Part shown: positions 53,852-62,718 of the stretch, piece by piece
Layout: each line of letters opens with the position of its first letter
How positions within the stretch are numbered: the stretch's first letter is position 1
From: Nocardia vaccinii NBRC 15922
GTDB lineage: Bacteria > Actinomycetota > Actinomycetes > Mycobacteriales > Mycobacteriaceae
Length of the DNA stretch: 64,000 nt
Direction: 5' to 3'
Assembly (NCBI RefSeq): GCF_001613305.1
Contig: NZ_BDCC01000010.1
Coordinates: 62,001 to 126,000, forward strand
Notes under the pieces: generated by a model
Database searches by the model: none
The model's input: the letters and a program-made list of their open reading frames with translations, nothing else
What the model was told of the DNA's origin: nothing
Program-made: the position numbers and the translations under genes

Positions 53852-55170
53852 GGCTTGATCGGTACTCCATTGATAGTTCCGTTGCGGACGAACATCTGGT
53901 GAGTGACATTATTTCCGTCGATTATCCATTCGAATCTGCCAGGCACCCCATTGACCTCACCGGGCATCTGTACGAGTGTACGTGTGACTCCGTCGCCGCC
54001 GGTGATCTCGAAGACGGAACCATTGGCGCCGATTTCGTCGACTGGAAACGATGCGGAGCGATGCCACGCGTCGATCTTCATACCCGACCCGGTTCGATCA
54101 GCCTGTTGAATGGCCTGCTGCGCCTGTTGAGCTGTCGGCTTGGTTCCCCCTGATGCCGCAGAATCGGGCGCGGGCTTGGAGTTTGTGAGGCCTTCTTCGA
54201 TGTCCTGCGGGGTGAGGCTGTCGATTTCGTCCAGGTCGCGGCCGATGCTCGCGGCGGCGTCTTCTTCTTTGGAGAAGACGGTGAGAAGTCGGTCGAGGTC
54301 GACGGCTTCTACGAAGCCGGTGATGGCGGTGGCGGCTTCGTCGAAGTAGACGCCGTAGGCGGCCAGGGTGGCGGCGTCGACGATGACGCCTACGCCCGCC
54401 GTGATGACATCGGCGAAGATGGTGGCGATCAGGGTCAGGGCGGTCGCGGCTTCCAGGTCCTCGATGGCCTGTTTGATGTTCTTACGGAGTTGGTCGAGGG
54501 CTTGTTTGTGCTTATCGCAGTCGGTGGCAAGGTTTTTCGCGCCTGCGTAGACCTTGTTCGCCGAGCCGGACAGCAGCATGACCAGGTCGTCCAGATCGGC
54601 TGTTTCGTGGGCCTGGTTCTGGCGCAACGCATTGGCGACGTCGCTCACCTTGCTGCCCGCGTTATCGATCGCGGGGTTGGTGATGAACGCGTTCCACGCC
54701 TTGGCCGCGGTGCCGAGTTTATCGGTATCACCGTCGGGAATGTGAACGTGGATTCGTTCTGTCAACGCTGCCAGCGACACCAGACCGTTGCCGGGTCCAC
54801 CGGCCGACGGCGCGCTTGCCCAGGACAGCGGCAAAGGCGCGGCGACGGCGACGGGTTTGGTTGGCGCAGCGCCCTTATGGGGATTGATATCGGCGTTGTA
54901 GTCGGCGATCGCATGGTTGTAACCAGCCAGCGCGACCAGACTCGCGAAGAACGGCAAGCTCTGCGCGAGACGGCGGGCATTGCCGATGGCCGACGAGGCG
55001 CGAGCGTCGTAACTCTCGGCCCAACTCCGTGCGGCGGCACTACTTCCGGACATCGATCCGGTTTCCCACAGCGACTTGACCAATGTGCTGGTCGCGGCGT
55101 CGATTTCGGTGCCGATATCGGTCAGTTTCTTGGCTGCGTCGTAGTAGATCTGCGGGTTGACGCTGACCAT
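53848..55170 (-). CDS. type VII polymorphic toxin, WXG100-like N-terminus
   Basis: A 440-residue protein. The N-terminal ~100 residues form a WXG100-superfamily helical pair (IYYDAAKKLTDIGTEIDAATSTL, SSAAARSWAESYD). A middle helical domain with a hydrophobic stretch (LIATIFADVITAGVGVIVDAATLAAYG) follows. After a PTAQQAQQAIQQADRT linker, a distinct ~85-residue C-terminal domain begins at GSGMKIDAWHRSAS and ends VTHQMFVRNGTINGVPIKP. This last part is the likely toxin, with His residues in DAWHRS and VTHQM as candidate catalytic groups; I cannot name its activity. The ATG abuts the preceding TAG. Downstream lies the matching immunity gene. Confidence 0.85.
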   Translation of the reverse strand: MVSVNPQIYYDAAKKLTDIGTEIDAATSTLVKSLWETGSMSGSSAAARSWAESYDARASSAIGNARRLAQSLPFFASLVALAGYNHAIADYNADINPHKGAAPTKPVAVAAPLPLSWASAPSAGGPGNGLVSLAALTERIHVHIPDGDTDKLGTAAKAWNAFITNPAIDNAGSKVSDVANALRQNQAHETADLDDLVMLLSGSANKVYAGAKNLATDCDKHKQALDQLRKNIKQAIEDLEAATALTLIATIFADVITAGVGVIVDAATLAAYGVYFDEAATAITGFVEAVDLDRLLTVFSKEEDAAASIGRDLDEIDSLTPQDIEEGLTNSKPAPDSAASGGTKPTAQQAQQAIQQADRTGSGMKIDAWHRSASFPVDEIGANGSVFEITGGDGVTRTLVQMPGEVNGVPGRFEWIIDGNNVTHQMFVRNGTINGVPIKP

Positions 55171-55471
55171 CTACCGGCGGCCGAACATGCGAGTGTTCGC
55201 CGTCTTGGCGGCGGTGTACCGGGTGTGCGCGTACCGGGCGGCGGTACTCATCTCGGTGATGCCCGCGACGAATTCCTTTGCCGCGGCGGCCCATTCACGA
55301 TGCGCGGTCTCGTGCGCCGAAGCGGCGGCGCCGGACCAGGACCCGGCGTGCACTGCCGCCGACTTCTGATCCAGGGTGTCGAGATGCTCCTCGAGGAACT
55401 GGGCCAGACCTCGACAGCCGAATGACGATATCGTCGAGTCGGTTCAGATCGACGCTGTATTCCCCGTTCAC
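55171..55471 (-). pseudogene. WXG100 protein with a +1 frameshift
   Basis: Reading from the GTG at 55471 gives VNGEYSVDLNRLDDIVIRLS. After one extra base (position 55411) the frame continues GLAQFLEEHLDTLDQKSAAVHAGSWSGAAASAHE... to RMFGRR and a TAG next to the toxin ATG. Removing one base yields a normal 99-residue WXG100 protein with its WSG turn. The GTG overlaps the stop of the first WXG100 gene (GTGA). Either the gene is broken in this strain, or the extra A is a sequencing error; programmed shifting is less likely. Confidence 0.8.
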
Positions 55472-55791
55472 GGCAGATCCAGGCTGGAGACTTCACCGGC
55501 GAACTGATTATCCTGCGCGACATAAGTTTTCGCGGTTATCCCGAGCGCGGACGCCATCGTCGTCAACGCCTCGATGATCTTGCTTCCGCCGTCCGATGTC
55601 TCGGCCCACCCCTCGGCGAAGCTGGTCGCCGCCGCCCCGGACCAGTTCTTCCCGGTCAGCGCATCGACCTCGTGCCCCGCATCGGTCAGCGCCGAACGCA
55701 ATGTCTCGGCCAGGTCGTAGGCGTATTTGCCGAGCGCCGTGACGTCCTCCGGGACGATCGATAATCCCGGATCTCCCCCATCTCCGCTCAT
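55468..55791 (-). CDS. WXG100-family type VII secretion protein
   Basis: A 107-residue helical hairpin: SIVPEDVTALGKYAYDLAETL, then the WSG turn in KNWSGAAATSFAEGWAE and a second helix. First gene of the toxin cassette. It would normally dimerise with the second WXG100 protein to carry the toxin to the type VII machinery. ATG 55791, no obvious ribosome-binding site, so perhaps leaderless. Confidence 0.87.
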   Translation of the reverse strand: MSGDGGDPGLSIVPEDVTALGKYAYDLAETLRSALTDAGHEVDALTGKNWSGAAATSFAEGWAETSDGGSKIIEALTTMASALGITAKTYVAQDNQFAGEVSSLDLP

Positions 55792-56066
55792 GCGCGGACG
55801 GTATCACGACGGGACCCACCGTCACCAGGCTTACGGCTGCCATTCCCGGACGACGAAGGATTCCGCCCCATCGAACAGGCACCGAACCGCCACCGCGACA
55901 GACGATCTCGAGAATTCGCCAACTGGCGCGACACCACGGTGATTGCCGGCGTCGCTGAAATCCATGTTCTATAAGGGTATTTCGCTGCGAAACCGGAACA
56001 ATGGCGGACCGTGTCGCCGGATGACCGCTGGCTGCGGCCACCCGGCGACGACAGCGAATGCGGGCT

Positions 56067-56918
56067 TTATACGACCGCGGGCCGCCGAGCGGCGTTTTCG
56101 GCGATCGCCTCGACGACCACGCCGAGCAGCGGCGCGGGCAGGTCATGCCCCATCGCATCGAGCGGCATATAGCCCGATCCGGGGATCGCCGCATGCGTCG
56201 CCTCGCCGCCGGCGATCCTGATCAGCGAATCCTCCGCACCGTGGATGACCAGCGCGGGCACCTCCAGTTGTCGGAGTCCGTTCGTGCGGTCGGGGGCGAT
56301 GACGGCCGCGGTCACCTGACGGGCCGCGCCCTCGGGGTGGCGCGCGCGCTCGTAGGCGCGAGTCGCCATGTCGTACCGGCGTGCACGCTCGGTCTCGGCG
56401 TAGGTCTTCGAGCCGATGAGCGCGTACAGCGCGGCGATTTGCTCGATAGCGGCGTCATGATCCGCCGGGAGCGGTTTCAGCAACTCCTGGAGCACGTCGC
56501 TGTGGGCCATGCCGATACTGGCATGCGGGGTGCTCATGATCGAGCACAGCGACAACACTCGCGGCTCGTACTCGATCGCGACCAGTTGAGCGACCATCCC
56601 GCCCATCGATGCACCGACGATATGCGCCTGGTCGATGCCGAGGTGATCGAGCAACTCGACACAGTCCCGCGCGATCGCTCGCAGGTAGTACTGCCGAGGG
56701 GCGGTGTTCCACGAGGTCAGGCCGCTGTCGCGGTTATCGGGACGGATCACCCGGTAGCCGCGCGCGACGAGGTCGTCGATCATCGGCTGCGGCCAGTGGA
56801 TCAGCTGCGAGTTGAGCCCCATGATCATCAGCATCGGCGGCCCGGCCGGATCACCTTCGTCGCGGTAGCACATCCTGACCTCGGACAGGTCAGCGAACTG
56901 GTCGATCGCATCGTTCAT
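56067..56918 (-). CDS. alpha/beta hydrolase, RdmC/methylesterase-like
   Basis: A 283-residue alpha/beta hydrolase. MLMIMGLNSQLIHWP (oxyanion), PDNRDSGLTS, nucleophile elbow GASMGGMVAQL, acid in IHGAEDSLI and His in AMGHDLP. Resembles aclacinomycin methylesterase-type and alpha/beta hydrolases of secondary metabolism. ATG 56918 follows GGGAGG; the longer open frame upstream is not used. Stands alone. Confidence 0.9.
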   Translation of the reverse strand: MNDAIDQFADLSEVRMCYRDEGDPAGPPMLMIMGLNSQLIHWPQPMIDDLVARGYRVIRPDNRDSGLTSWNTAPRQYYLRAIARDCVELLDHLGIDQAHIVGASMGGMVAQLVAIEYEPRVLSLCSIMSTPHASIGMAHSDVLQELLKPLPADHDAAIEQIAALYALIGSKTYAETERARRYDMATRAYERARHPEGAARQVTAAVIAPDRTNGLRQLEVPALVIHGAEDSLIRIAGGEATHAAIPGSGYMPLDAMGHDLPAPLLGVVVEAIAENAARRPAVV

Positions 56919-57215
56919 GACAAGCCTCCCGAAGTTGTGGTCGTGAATTGCAGACATTGAGCATGCAAAGACGAACTGCACTCGGGTGTTCATGAAACTG
57001 TGGACCGCGACAGCCGGTTCATCGGACCGATGGCCGCCGCCAATTCATGATCCCACACCAACCCCACGGCGCAACCTCCGATCCGCGTAGTTGGACGGTC
57101 ACTCGCCCGACTCCGCGTCGCGACCGGGCGAAGCGCGTCGCGACCGATCAGCACATCGATATATCTATTCAGAACTCGTTGCAGCACAAGGGATTACCGA
57201 ACCTCGACCGCGACG

Positions 57216-57632
57216 CTACGTCCCGGTCCCGCCATTGCGCTCGATGGTCTCCCGGATAACCTGCAACCCACGCGTTACTCGCAACCGCACTTCCCCTGCC
57301 GCCGCATGCGGCAACACATCGGTGATCCACACCAGCCGCGCCCGGTCACCATCCGGGAAGACCTGGAACGACGCGTGATGATGCTCGATCGGCAACCGAA
57401 ATCCTTCGACGGCCGAATACGCCAGACGACGAGCCTCGTCGTCGATGGTCACCAGATACTCCCGAATCACGGCACCGGTCGGCATGGTCAGATACCGCAT
57501 GTCACCCTCGACACGAGTATCGATGACGTATCCGGGCAACAGCCGACCGTGCACATTGCCCACATCCCGCAGGGCATCCCACACCTGCTCCGGTGTGGCG
57601 GCGATGATCGCGGTCTCGGCGATGGTGGCCAT
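57216..57632 (-). CDS. SRPBCC (START-like) protein
   Basis: A 138-residue Bet v1/SRPBCC-fold protein. ATPEQVWDALRDVGNVHGRLLPG start, VIREYLVTIDDEARRLAYSAVEG, ARLVWITDVLP, and a C-terminal helix. Ligand unknown; such proteins bind hydrophobic compounds or act as cyclases. ATG 57632 follows AGGAG. Confidence 0.88.
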   Translation of the reverse strand: MATIAETAIIAATPEQVWDALRDVGNVHGRLLPGYVIDTRVEGDMRYLTMPTGAVIREYLVTIDDEARRLAYSAVEGFRLPIEHHHASFQVFPDGDRARLVWITDVLPHAAAGEVRLRVTRGLQVIRETIERNGGTGT

Positions 57633-57855
57633 CCTCGTTCTCCTGATCAGCGACAACAATTCGGGTCGAGCACGACGCACAGTACGGACAGCGCGGCGCG
57701 CCCGCGCGATGAACGACGCCCATCCCGATGCGTTCGGAGTCGACGAGTCCGGCTCTGCGGAGCCGGCTGGGCGGAAACTCGGTGAATTGCAGGGCAGCTC
57801 GCTCGGTGTCGACGAGCCGGTCCTATGCCGGCTCCGGGCCGAGTCGCCTCGTCGC

Positions 57856-58431
57856 CTAGCTCTGGTTGCCGGTCGTCACCGCGTTGTTGACCGGGCAGTT
57901 GCCTTCGCTCCGGCCGCACGCCGCGAAGTCGCAGAGGCGACACAGCCAAGGGTGTGGACGGTCGCGAGTGCCGACCGCGCGTTCCTCGGTTCTGGCGAGG
58001 GTGACCGTGGTCAGCATCGCGTCCAGCGTTGCCGCGAGGTTGTCGACCTGGTCCGCGGACAACGCCGATAACGCACTCGTCAGTGACGTCTCGCGCGCTC
58101 GAAGTATCCGCACCGCCATGCGACGGCCGGTTGGGGTCAAGACGACGGATACGGCCCGTCCGTCCTGCGCTCCGACCCGCTCGACGAGTCCCTCGGCCCC
58201 GAGGCGATCGACGAGGCGGACGGTGCCCGAATGAGTCAGGCCCAGAACGGAACTCAACTGGGTGACCGATCCGCCGTCGAGGAACTCGTGCAAGGCGGCC
58301 AGTGCGGCGGGAGCCGACGGGCCGAGCGCCGCGATCGCTTCGACCGCTGCATTCATCCGGTCGGCGACTACGAGGCTCAACGCGCCCAGGGCGTTGGCTG
58401 CGTGCTGGCGGCTTGACTGTTTTCGCGTCAC
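57856..58431 (-). CDS. MarR-family regulator with C-terminal cysteine cluster
   Basis: A 191-residue MarR: dimer helices at the ends and a winged helix (about 50-115, SVTQLSSVLGLTHSGTVRLVDRLGAEGLVERV). The last 30 residues hold CRLCDFAACGRSEGNCPV (C-x2-C-x4-C-x6-C), likely a metal or redox site. GTG start, 17 bases from the divergent VOC gene, across a palindrome that covers the VOC start codon. It probably represses both and senses a thiol- or metal-reactive signal. Confidence 0.9.
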   Translation of the reverse strand: MTRKQSSRQHAANALGALSLVVADRMNAAVEAIAALGPSAPAALAALHEFLDGGSVTQLSSVLGLTHSGTVRLVDRLGAEGLVERVGAQDGRAVSVVLTPTGRRMAVRILRARETSLTSALSALSADQVDNLAATLDAMLTTVTLARTEERAVGTRDRPHPWLCRLCDFAACGRSEGNCPVNNAVTTGNQS

Positions 58432-58443
58432 CGTTCTAGCTTA

Positions 58444-58462
58444 TATGTATGAGTCACACATA
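58444..58462. promoter_or_regulatory. MarR operator overlapping the VOC gene start
   Basis: TATGTATGA-G-TCACACATA, 9-base arms with one mismatch around a central G. The ATG of the VOC gene (58449) lies inside it, so a bound repressor would cover the start of both transcript and reading frame. Confidence 0.7.
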
Positions 58463-58856
58463 TTCTACGGCCGAGCATGGTGAGTCGACGGCGGCGCTGT
58501 CGATGCTGAACATCGACAGCGCGGACCCAGCGAGGCTGGCGCGGTTCTACGCGGCCGCGCTCGACTGGGAGGTCACCTACAGCGACGACAACTACGGGAT
58601 GGTCGAGGGCAACGGCATCAAGATCGGCTTCGGCAAGGTCGAGGGGTTCCGGCCCGCGCAGTGGCCCGATGAGGCTTGCGCCAAACGCTTCCACCTCGAC
58701 CTGCAGGTGGAGGACCTCGACGAGGCGACCGAGAGCCTGTGCGCGATCGGAGCCAGCCAACCCGACTTCCAACCCGGAGCCGGGCGCTGGCGGGTGCTGC
58801 TCGATCCCGACGGCCAACCGTTCTGCCTGAGTCCCCGTCCCGCGGCCGCACCGTAG
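58449..58856 (+). CDS. VOC (glyoxalase) family protein
   Basis: A 135-residue vicinal-oxygen-chelate protein: MLNIDSADPARLARFYAAALDWEV, KRFHLDLQVEDLDEATE with a metal-type His, RVLLDPDGQPFCLSP end. ATG 58449 falls within the palindrome; the message is probably leaderless. A likely resistance or detoxification protein under the MarR gene. Confidence 0.88.
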   Translation: MSHTYSTAEHGESTAALSMLNIDSADPARLARFYAAALDWEVTYSDDNYGMVEGNGIKIGFGKVEGFRPAQWPDEACAKRFHLDLQVEDLDEATESLCAIGASQPDFQPGAGRWRVLLDPDGQPFCLSPRPAAAP

Positions 58857-58864
58857 CGCCCGTC

Positions 58865-59461
58865 GTGACGGAGCTCGCGGAGCTGCTCGTCCAGGACGCC
58901 GAGGCATGGCACGCCTGGCTCGACAGCCACCATGCCGACCACCCCGGGGTCTGGCTGGTGCTGCACAAGAAGGGCGGTCGGACGACGGCCCTGACCTACG
59001 CGCAAGCCCTCGACGAGGCGCTCTGCTTCGGCTGGATCGATGGGCAGATCGCACGACGTGACGACGACAGCTATCGCCAGCGCTTCACACCGCGCCGACC
59101 AGGCAGCCCCTGGTCCGCCAGGAACGTCGAGCACGTCGCCCGCCTTACCGAAGCCGGCCGGATGCAGTCGGCCGGAATCGCGGCCGTCGACGCGGCCAAG
59201 GCTCGAGGACGGTGGCAGGCGGCCTACCGCGGGCAGGCCGACATGCAGACCCCGCCCGATCTAGCGCGGGCGCTGGCAGCCAATTCCGCCGCGGCCGCGA
59301 CGTTCGACCAGTTGGACGCAGCCAATCGCTACGCCATCGCCTACCGGCTCAACACCGTCAAGCGCCCGGCGACCCGGGCTCGCAAGCTGGCAGAGTACGT
59401 CGACATGCTCGCTCGCGGCGAATCCCTCCATCCCCGCAAGCCCCGGAAGGATCGGCAGTGA
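58865..59461 (+). CDS. YdeI/OmpD-associated family protein
   Basis: A 198-residue protein of the YdeI/OmpD-associated family: AWHAWLDSHHADHPGVWLVLHKKGG, EALCFGWIDGQIARRDDDSYRQRFTPRRPGSPWSARN, and a basic C-terminus RKPRKDRQ. GTG 58865, eight bases past the VOC stop, so cotranscribed with it. Linked in some bacteria to peptide resistance; mechanism unknown. Confidence 0.87.
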   Translation: MTELAELLVQDAEAWHAWLDSHHADHPGVWLVLHKKGGRTTALTYAQALDEALCFGWIDGQIARRDDDSYRQRFTPRRPGSPWSARNVEHVARLTEAGRMQSAGIAAVDAAKARGRWQAAYRGQADMQTPPDLARALAANSAAAATFDQLDAANRYAIAYRLNTVKRPATRARKLAEYVDMLARGESLHPRKPRKDRQ

Positions 59462-59934
59462 CCGTCGCCATCCCGCCCGACGCCGAAGGCGCACCGCGAC
59501 CTGGTGACACATCACTGACAGAACGAGGACCTCCTCGCGGGCACGACAGACCGATTGCCGCGATCGCGAACAGCTGCCGGCGCACACTCGAGTAGCGCCG
59601 GTTGTGCTGACCGTTCGGTCGCTCTCGATGATGCGAAAAGCCCGTGCGGACCCGACACTCACCACATCGCCTCGGCATCAACGGAAGCCCCACCACTTTC
59701 GACCGCGATGAACCGCGACGCGACGAAGGCTCGAGAGCAGCGACCTCGTTCAGGAGGCGGCCTAGTGTCGCCGACCGGCCTCGACCGCCGATCCCCTCGG
59801 CCGGATCGGCCCACAACTGGCGGCCCGGGCCGTAGACACCATCGCCCGGGAAGTCACCGACCTGAACACCGCACTACAGAAATTGGTTGCGGTACGAACC
59901 TCTCACTTACACAGCAGGATTCGCGCGAATGAGC
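59462..59934. other. 473-base region, possible gene remnant
   Basis: No intact gene. A plus-strand stretch at about 59800-59990 can be read as GRIGPQLAARAVDTIAREVT...LNTALQKLVA, a helical fragment without a start. It could be a transposase remnant, but I cannot name it. Confidence 0.3.
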
Positions 59935-60138
59935 TCAGGCGGGATCGGCGAGCGAGCCTGACCGAAGTGTGGCAGTGAAGGCATCCCACTCGGACGATGT
60001 GAAGGACAGAGCAGGGCCGTTGGGATTCTTCGAGTCACGGACAGAGACGGTGTCCAGAGACAGGAATGCGACTTCCACACACTCACCGCCTTGCTGGCTG
60101 TAGTGGCTCTTGAACCACTCGACTGGCGACTTGTTCAT
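59935..60138 (-). CDS. DUF397 protein
   Basis: A 67-residue DUF397 protein: WFKSHYSQQGGECVEVAFL, VRDSKNPNGPALSFTSSEWDAF. DUF397 genes follow XRE/DUF5753 regulators in actinobacteria. It overlaps the XRE gene by four bases (ATGA). The pair is thought to act like a regulator with its modulator. Confidence 0.93.
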   Translation of the reverse strand: MNKSPVEWFKSHYSQQGGECVEVAFLSLDTVSVRDSKNPNGPALSFTSSEWDAFTATLRSGSLADPA

Positions 60139-61022
60139 CGCGGAAACCCCTTTGCGATCTCGGCAAGCTGGTCGCGGGTCTTGTTGGCGCTCAGTGCGAC
60201 CCGGTCTATCTCAGCCCAAGATCGACGATACCGCTCTACTTGGTCCCGCTTCTGGAGAAACAGATTTCCGCTCCCGGCTCCAGTCTCAACGTAGACCACG
60301 GGAGCCTCCGGGATTTGCTTCACGGGATCCTCGAATTCGAGGATGACGAAGGGGCCGACCTCCGTCCCTCGGTAGATCCCAGCGTCGAACGGCACGAGCC
60401 GAATGGTGATGTTGGGCAGCACCGACAATTCGACAATACGACGCACATGGCGCTGAGTGAGGCTTGGGTCTCCGAGCGGGCGGCGGACCACGCTCTCGTC
60501 CAGAATCGTGTTGAGCGTTGTGTTGGACTCAGCCAGGATGGCTTGCCTACGCATACGAACCTGGACATGCCGCTCGATCTCCTCTGGGGTCAGGTCCGGA
60601 CTGGTTCGCAACAAGGCCCGTGCGTACTCCTCGGTCTGCAGTAGTCCTGGTATCCGAGCACTCTGATACATCGTGAGAGTCGTTGCCGCACTTTCGAGGT
60701 TGATGTAGACGTCCAGCTTGTCGGGTGAGACAACATCATTGAAGCTGTACCACCAGTCCCTGGCTGTCTCAGCCTCGATCGCAAGGCTTTTGAGGTCTGC
60801 GCGGGTCTGCGCCGACGCCCGGTAGACGTCGCACATCTTGTCGATGTAAATCGGCTTGAGCTTGCACGGCTCCCCCTTGAGCATCTTCGACACCGTCGTG
60901 TGGTGGAGGTTGATCTGCTCAGCCACATCCTTGATGTAGAGTCCCGACTCCCGGTGGAGTCTAGTCAGGATCTGCGCGACCTGTCGGCGTGGAACTGACA
61001 CTGTATTCGGTTGCGCTGGCAT
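60135..61022 (-). CDS. XRE regulator with DUF5753 domain
   Basis: A 295-residue protein. HTH about 15-70 (LTRLHRESGLYIKDVAEQINLHHTTVSKMLKGEP in pieces) and a DUF5753 domain (ARIPGLLQTEEYARALL, VLPNITIRLVPFDAG, FVILEFEDP, YVETGAGSGNLF). ATG 61022 follows GGAGAC; two palindromes lie just upstream (61044-61059 and 61070-61089). The adjacent DUF397 is its usual partner. Confidence 0.92.
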   Translation of the reverse strand: MPAQPNTVSVPRRQVAQILTRLHRESGLYIKDVAEQINLHHTTVSKMLKGEPCKLKPIYIDKMCDVYRASAQTRADLKSLAIEAETARDWWYSFNDVVSPDKLDVYINLESAATTLTMYQSARIPGLLQTEEYARALLRTSPDLTPEEIERHVQVRMRRQAILAESNTTLNTILDESVVRRPLGDPSLTQRHVRRIVELSVLPNITIRLVPFDAGIYRGTEVGPFVILEFEDPVKQIPEAPVVYVETGAGSGNLFLQKRDQVERYRRSWAEIDRVALSANKTRDQLAEIAKGFPR

Positions 61023-61043
61023 CGACTGTCTCCAATCATGACC

Positions 61044-61059
61044 GGCGGACATGTCCGCC
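61044..61059. promoter_or_regulatory. 16-bp palindrome upstream of the XRE gene
   Basis: GGCGGACATGTCCGCC is a perfect palindrome 22 bases upstream of the XRE start. Probable operator for autoregulation. Confidence 0.5.
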
Positions 61060-61069
61060 ATTGGGCTCA

Positions 61070-61089
61070 GACTTCGTTTTTACGAAGTC
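61070..61089. promoter_or_regulatory. inverted repeat upstream of the XRE gene
   Basis: GACTTCGT-TTTT-ACGAAGTC, perfect 8-base arms, 48 bases upstream of the XRE start. Either a second operator or a short leader hairpin. Confidence 0.45.
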
Positions 61090-61432
61090 GCCAAATTTTC
61101 CGAAAATGCTTGTGCGTTCAGAGAATCAGGTGTGACATGGATCGCGCACCCGATGGGTGGTCTCGAACGCTCCGCCCACCGGCCAGGTTTCCGGGCGTTC
61201 GACCAACAATTTCCGACTCAATTCCGGGGAACTCCATGATTACCACGCGATCAGAGGTCTCGACAAGAGTGAATCGATCATCAGTTCGAGCGAAAGATGC
61301 TGTCCTTGTTGGACATTCGACGGCTGGGCGGTGTGCGAACATCGATTTTCCTGCGATGATGCCTTACCTGGCGTTATGTCGCCGGCCACAGCATGTGCCT
61401 GCCGCGCGGATCGTGCCGTTGGAGGGGACGGC

Positions 61433-61906
61433 ATGATCGCACTCCCCTCGAAAGTTCTGCTTGTCCAGGCGTGCACCGGCACCGCGATACCGAGTCATCC
61501 GGTACTACTCGCATGTCGAGAATTGGCGCGTCTGCATCAGGATCGTTTGGACCATTCCAATCCGGATATTCCAGCAATTGATAAAGCTCGCCGGAATGCA
61601 GTGCGGGAAGTCGATCGCTGGCTGTCGGCAAGCGGCATGCAGACACCGAATGCACCGTTCCTGCATACCGAGACCGTCGGTATGGTGATAGACCGAATCG
61701 CGGAATATTCGATCGCGGCACAAGCCGGTTCGGAGCGAGGGATTCTGGAACTGCATCGGCATTACCTCTGGCGGCGCATGTCCGAACTCGCCGTCGCCTA
61801 TGAGGATCTGGTGTCGGAGATCCACGCCGGTCGTCGGAGGGTGCCCGACCTCACCGGTCCTCAACTGCACCCATTCACCCCATCCGTCCGGCAGGCGGAT
61901 ATATGA
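61433..61906 (+). CDS. DUF4254 protein
   Basis: A 157-residue protein with the DUF4254 pattern: ACRELARLHQDRLDHSNPDIPAIDKARRNAVREVDRWL, TVGMVIDRIAEYSIAAQ, LHRHYLWRRMSELAVAYEDLVSEI. Function unknown; found in many Nocardia loci near regulators. ATG 61433 follows GGAGGGG. Its stop overlaps the next start (ATGA). Confidence 0.85.
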   Translation: MIALPSKVLLVQACTGTAIPSHPVLLACRELARLHQDRLDHSNPDIPAIDKARRNAVREVDRWLSASGMQTPNAPFLHTETVGMVIDRIAEYSIAAQAGSERGILELHRHYLWRRMSELAVAYEDLVSEIHAGRRRVPDLTGPQLHPFTPSVRQADI

Positions 61907-62508
61907 ACGGAGACAACAGGATTCACCTCGTTCGAGATGAGATTCGGCGAGTCGCCTGGTGCGACCACGCCACCCTGGACGCCGTGGCCGAACTCCTGGA
62001 CAACCGCGAAATCAACATCCTCGCAGGAAAATTGGGAATGGTCGCCGCCCACATGGCATCCCGCGCCGGTGCCGGTCAGGGCATGCCGCCGCCGGGCACG
62101 TTCCCGGGCGCGGGCAGCGAGCGCATAGACCTTGCGGCCCAATGGAATGCGGTGACCGTCGCCGGATGGTTCGTCCGCAGGAAACTGACCGCCTGGTGGT
62201 GGCACGACGTCCTCTTCGACAGCGTCCTGGTCACCTACGAACTGGTCAAAGCCTTCGTGGCCGCCGTAGCCGACGACGACTCGAGCCGGATAACCCGCCT
62301 CACCCTGCGCCTGCGAGCCCTCTCCGCGGGCCGCCTCGTCATCGAAGTGCACGACTCCCCCGAGAACGCCCACCTCATCTCCGCAGCCGACAACCTCATC
62401 TCCGCCCAGGTGGAGCACATAGCCCACCACTGCGGTCGTCACGAACACCACGGCCGCACGGTCCTCTGGTGCGAACTCGCCCGTCCGGAACTGACCCGCT
62501 GGATATGA
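61903..62508 (+). CDS. unknown protein, weakly HATPase-like C-terminus
   Basis: A 201-residue protein coupled to the DUF4254 gene. N-terminal half helical (DAVAELLDNREINILAGKLGMVAAHMA); the second half TRLTLRLRALSAGRLVIEVHDSPENAH then ISAQVEHIAHHCGRHEHHG recalls anti-sigma-type HATPase folds (VIEVHDS as a D-box). This is a distant resemblance only. Codon use normal. Confidence 0.65.
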   Translation: MNGDNRIHLVRDEIRRVAWCDHATLDAVAELLDNREINILAGKLGMVAAHMASRAGAGQGMPPPGTFPGAGSERIDLAAQWNAVTVAGWFVRRKLTAWWWHDVLFDSVLVTYELVKAFVAAVADDDSSRITRLTLRLRALSAGRLVIEVHDSPENAHLISAADNLISAQVEHIAHHCGRHEHHGRTVLWCELARPELTRWI

Positions 62509-62718
62509 CCCGACGAACACCACCGACGACGAATCTCCCTGGGGGACCGCCGTTTCGGTGGGCGCGAATGAGCCCGATCTGGACGAAGGTGGTTCGACTC
62601 CCTCACATACGGAGAGTATCTGCAATAGAATTTGCTTATGATGAGGGAAATGCAAGTTTCTTTGCATCACACTGACCGCCGCATCGCCGACCGGTCGCTT
62701 GCTCATGAGGGGACCGCG

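Larger units (their letters stand above)
61023..61432. other. 410-base divergent intergenic region with two palindromes
   Basis: Between the XRE gene and the DUF4254 gene. Holds the palindromes at 61044 and 61070 and a lower-GC stretch around 61080-61110. No gene seen. Confidence 0.5.

Noticed and set aside
59800..59990. Remnant of an IS110-type transposase
   Set aside because: A short helical peptide without start or catalytic residues. The resemblance is too vague.
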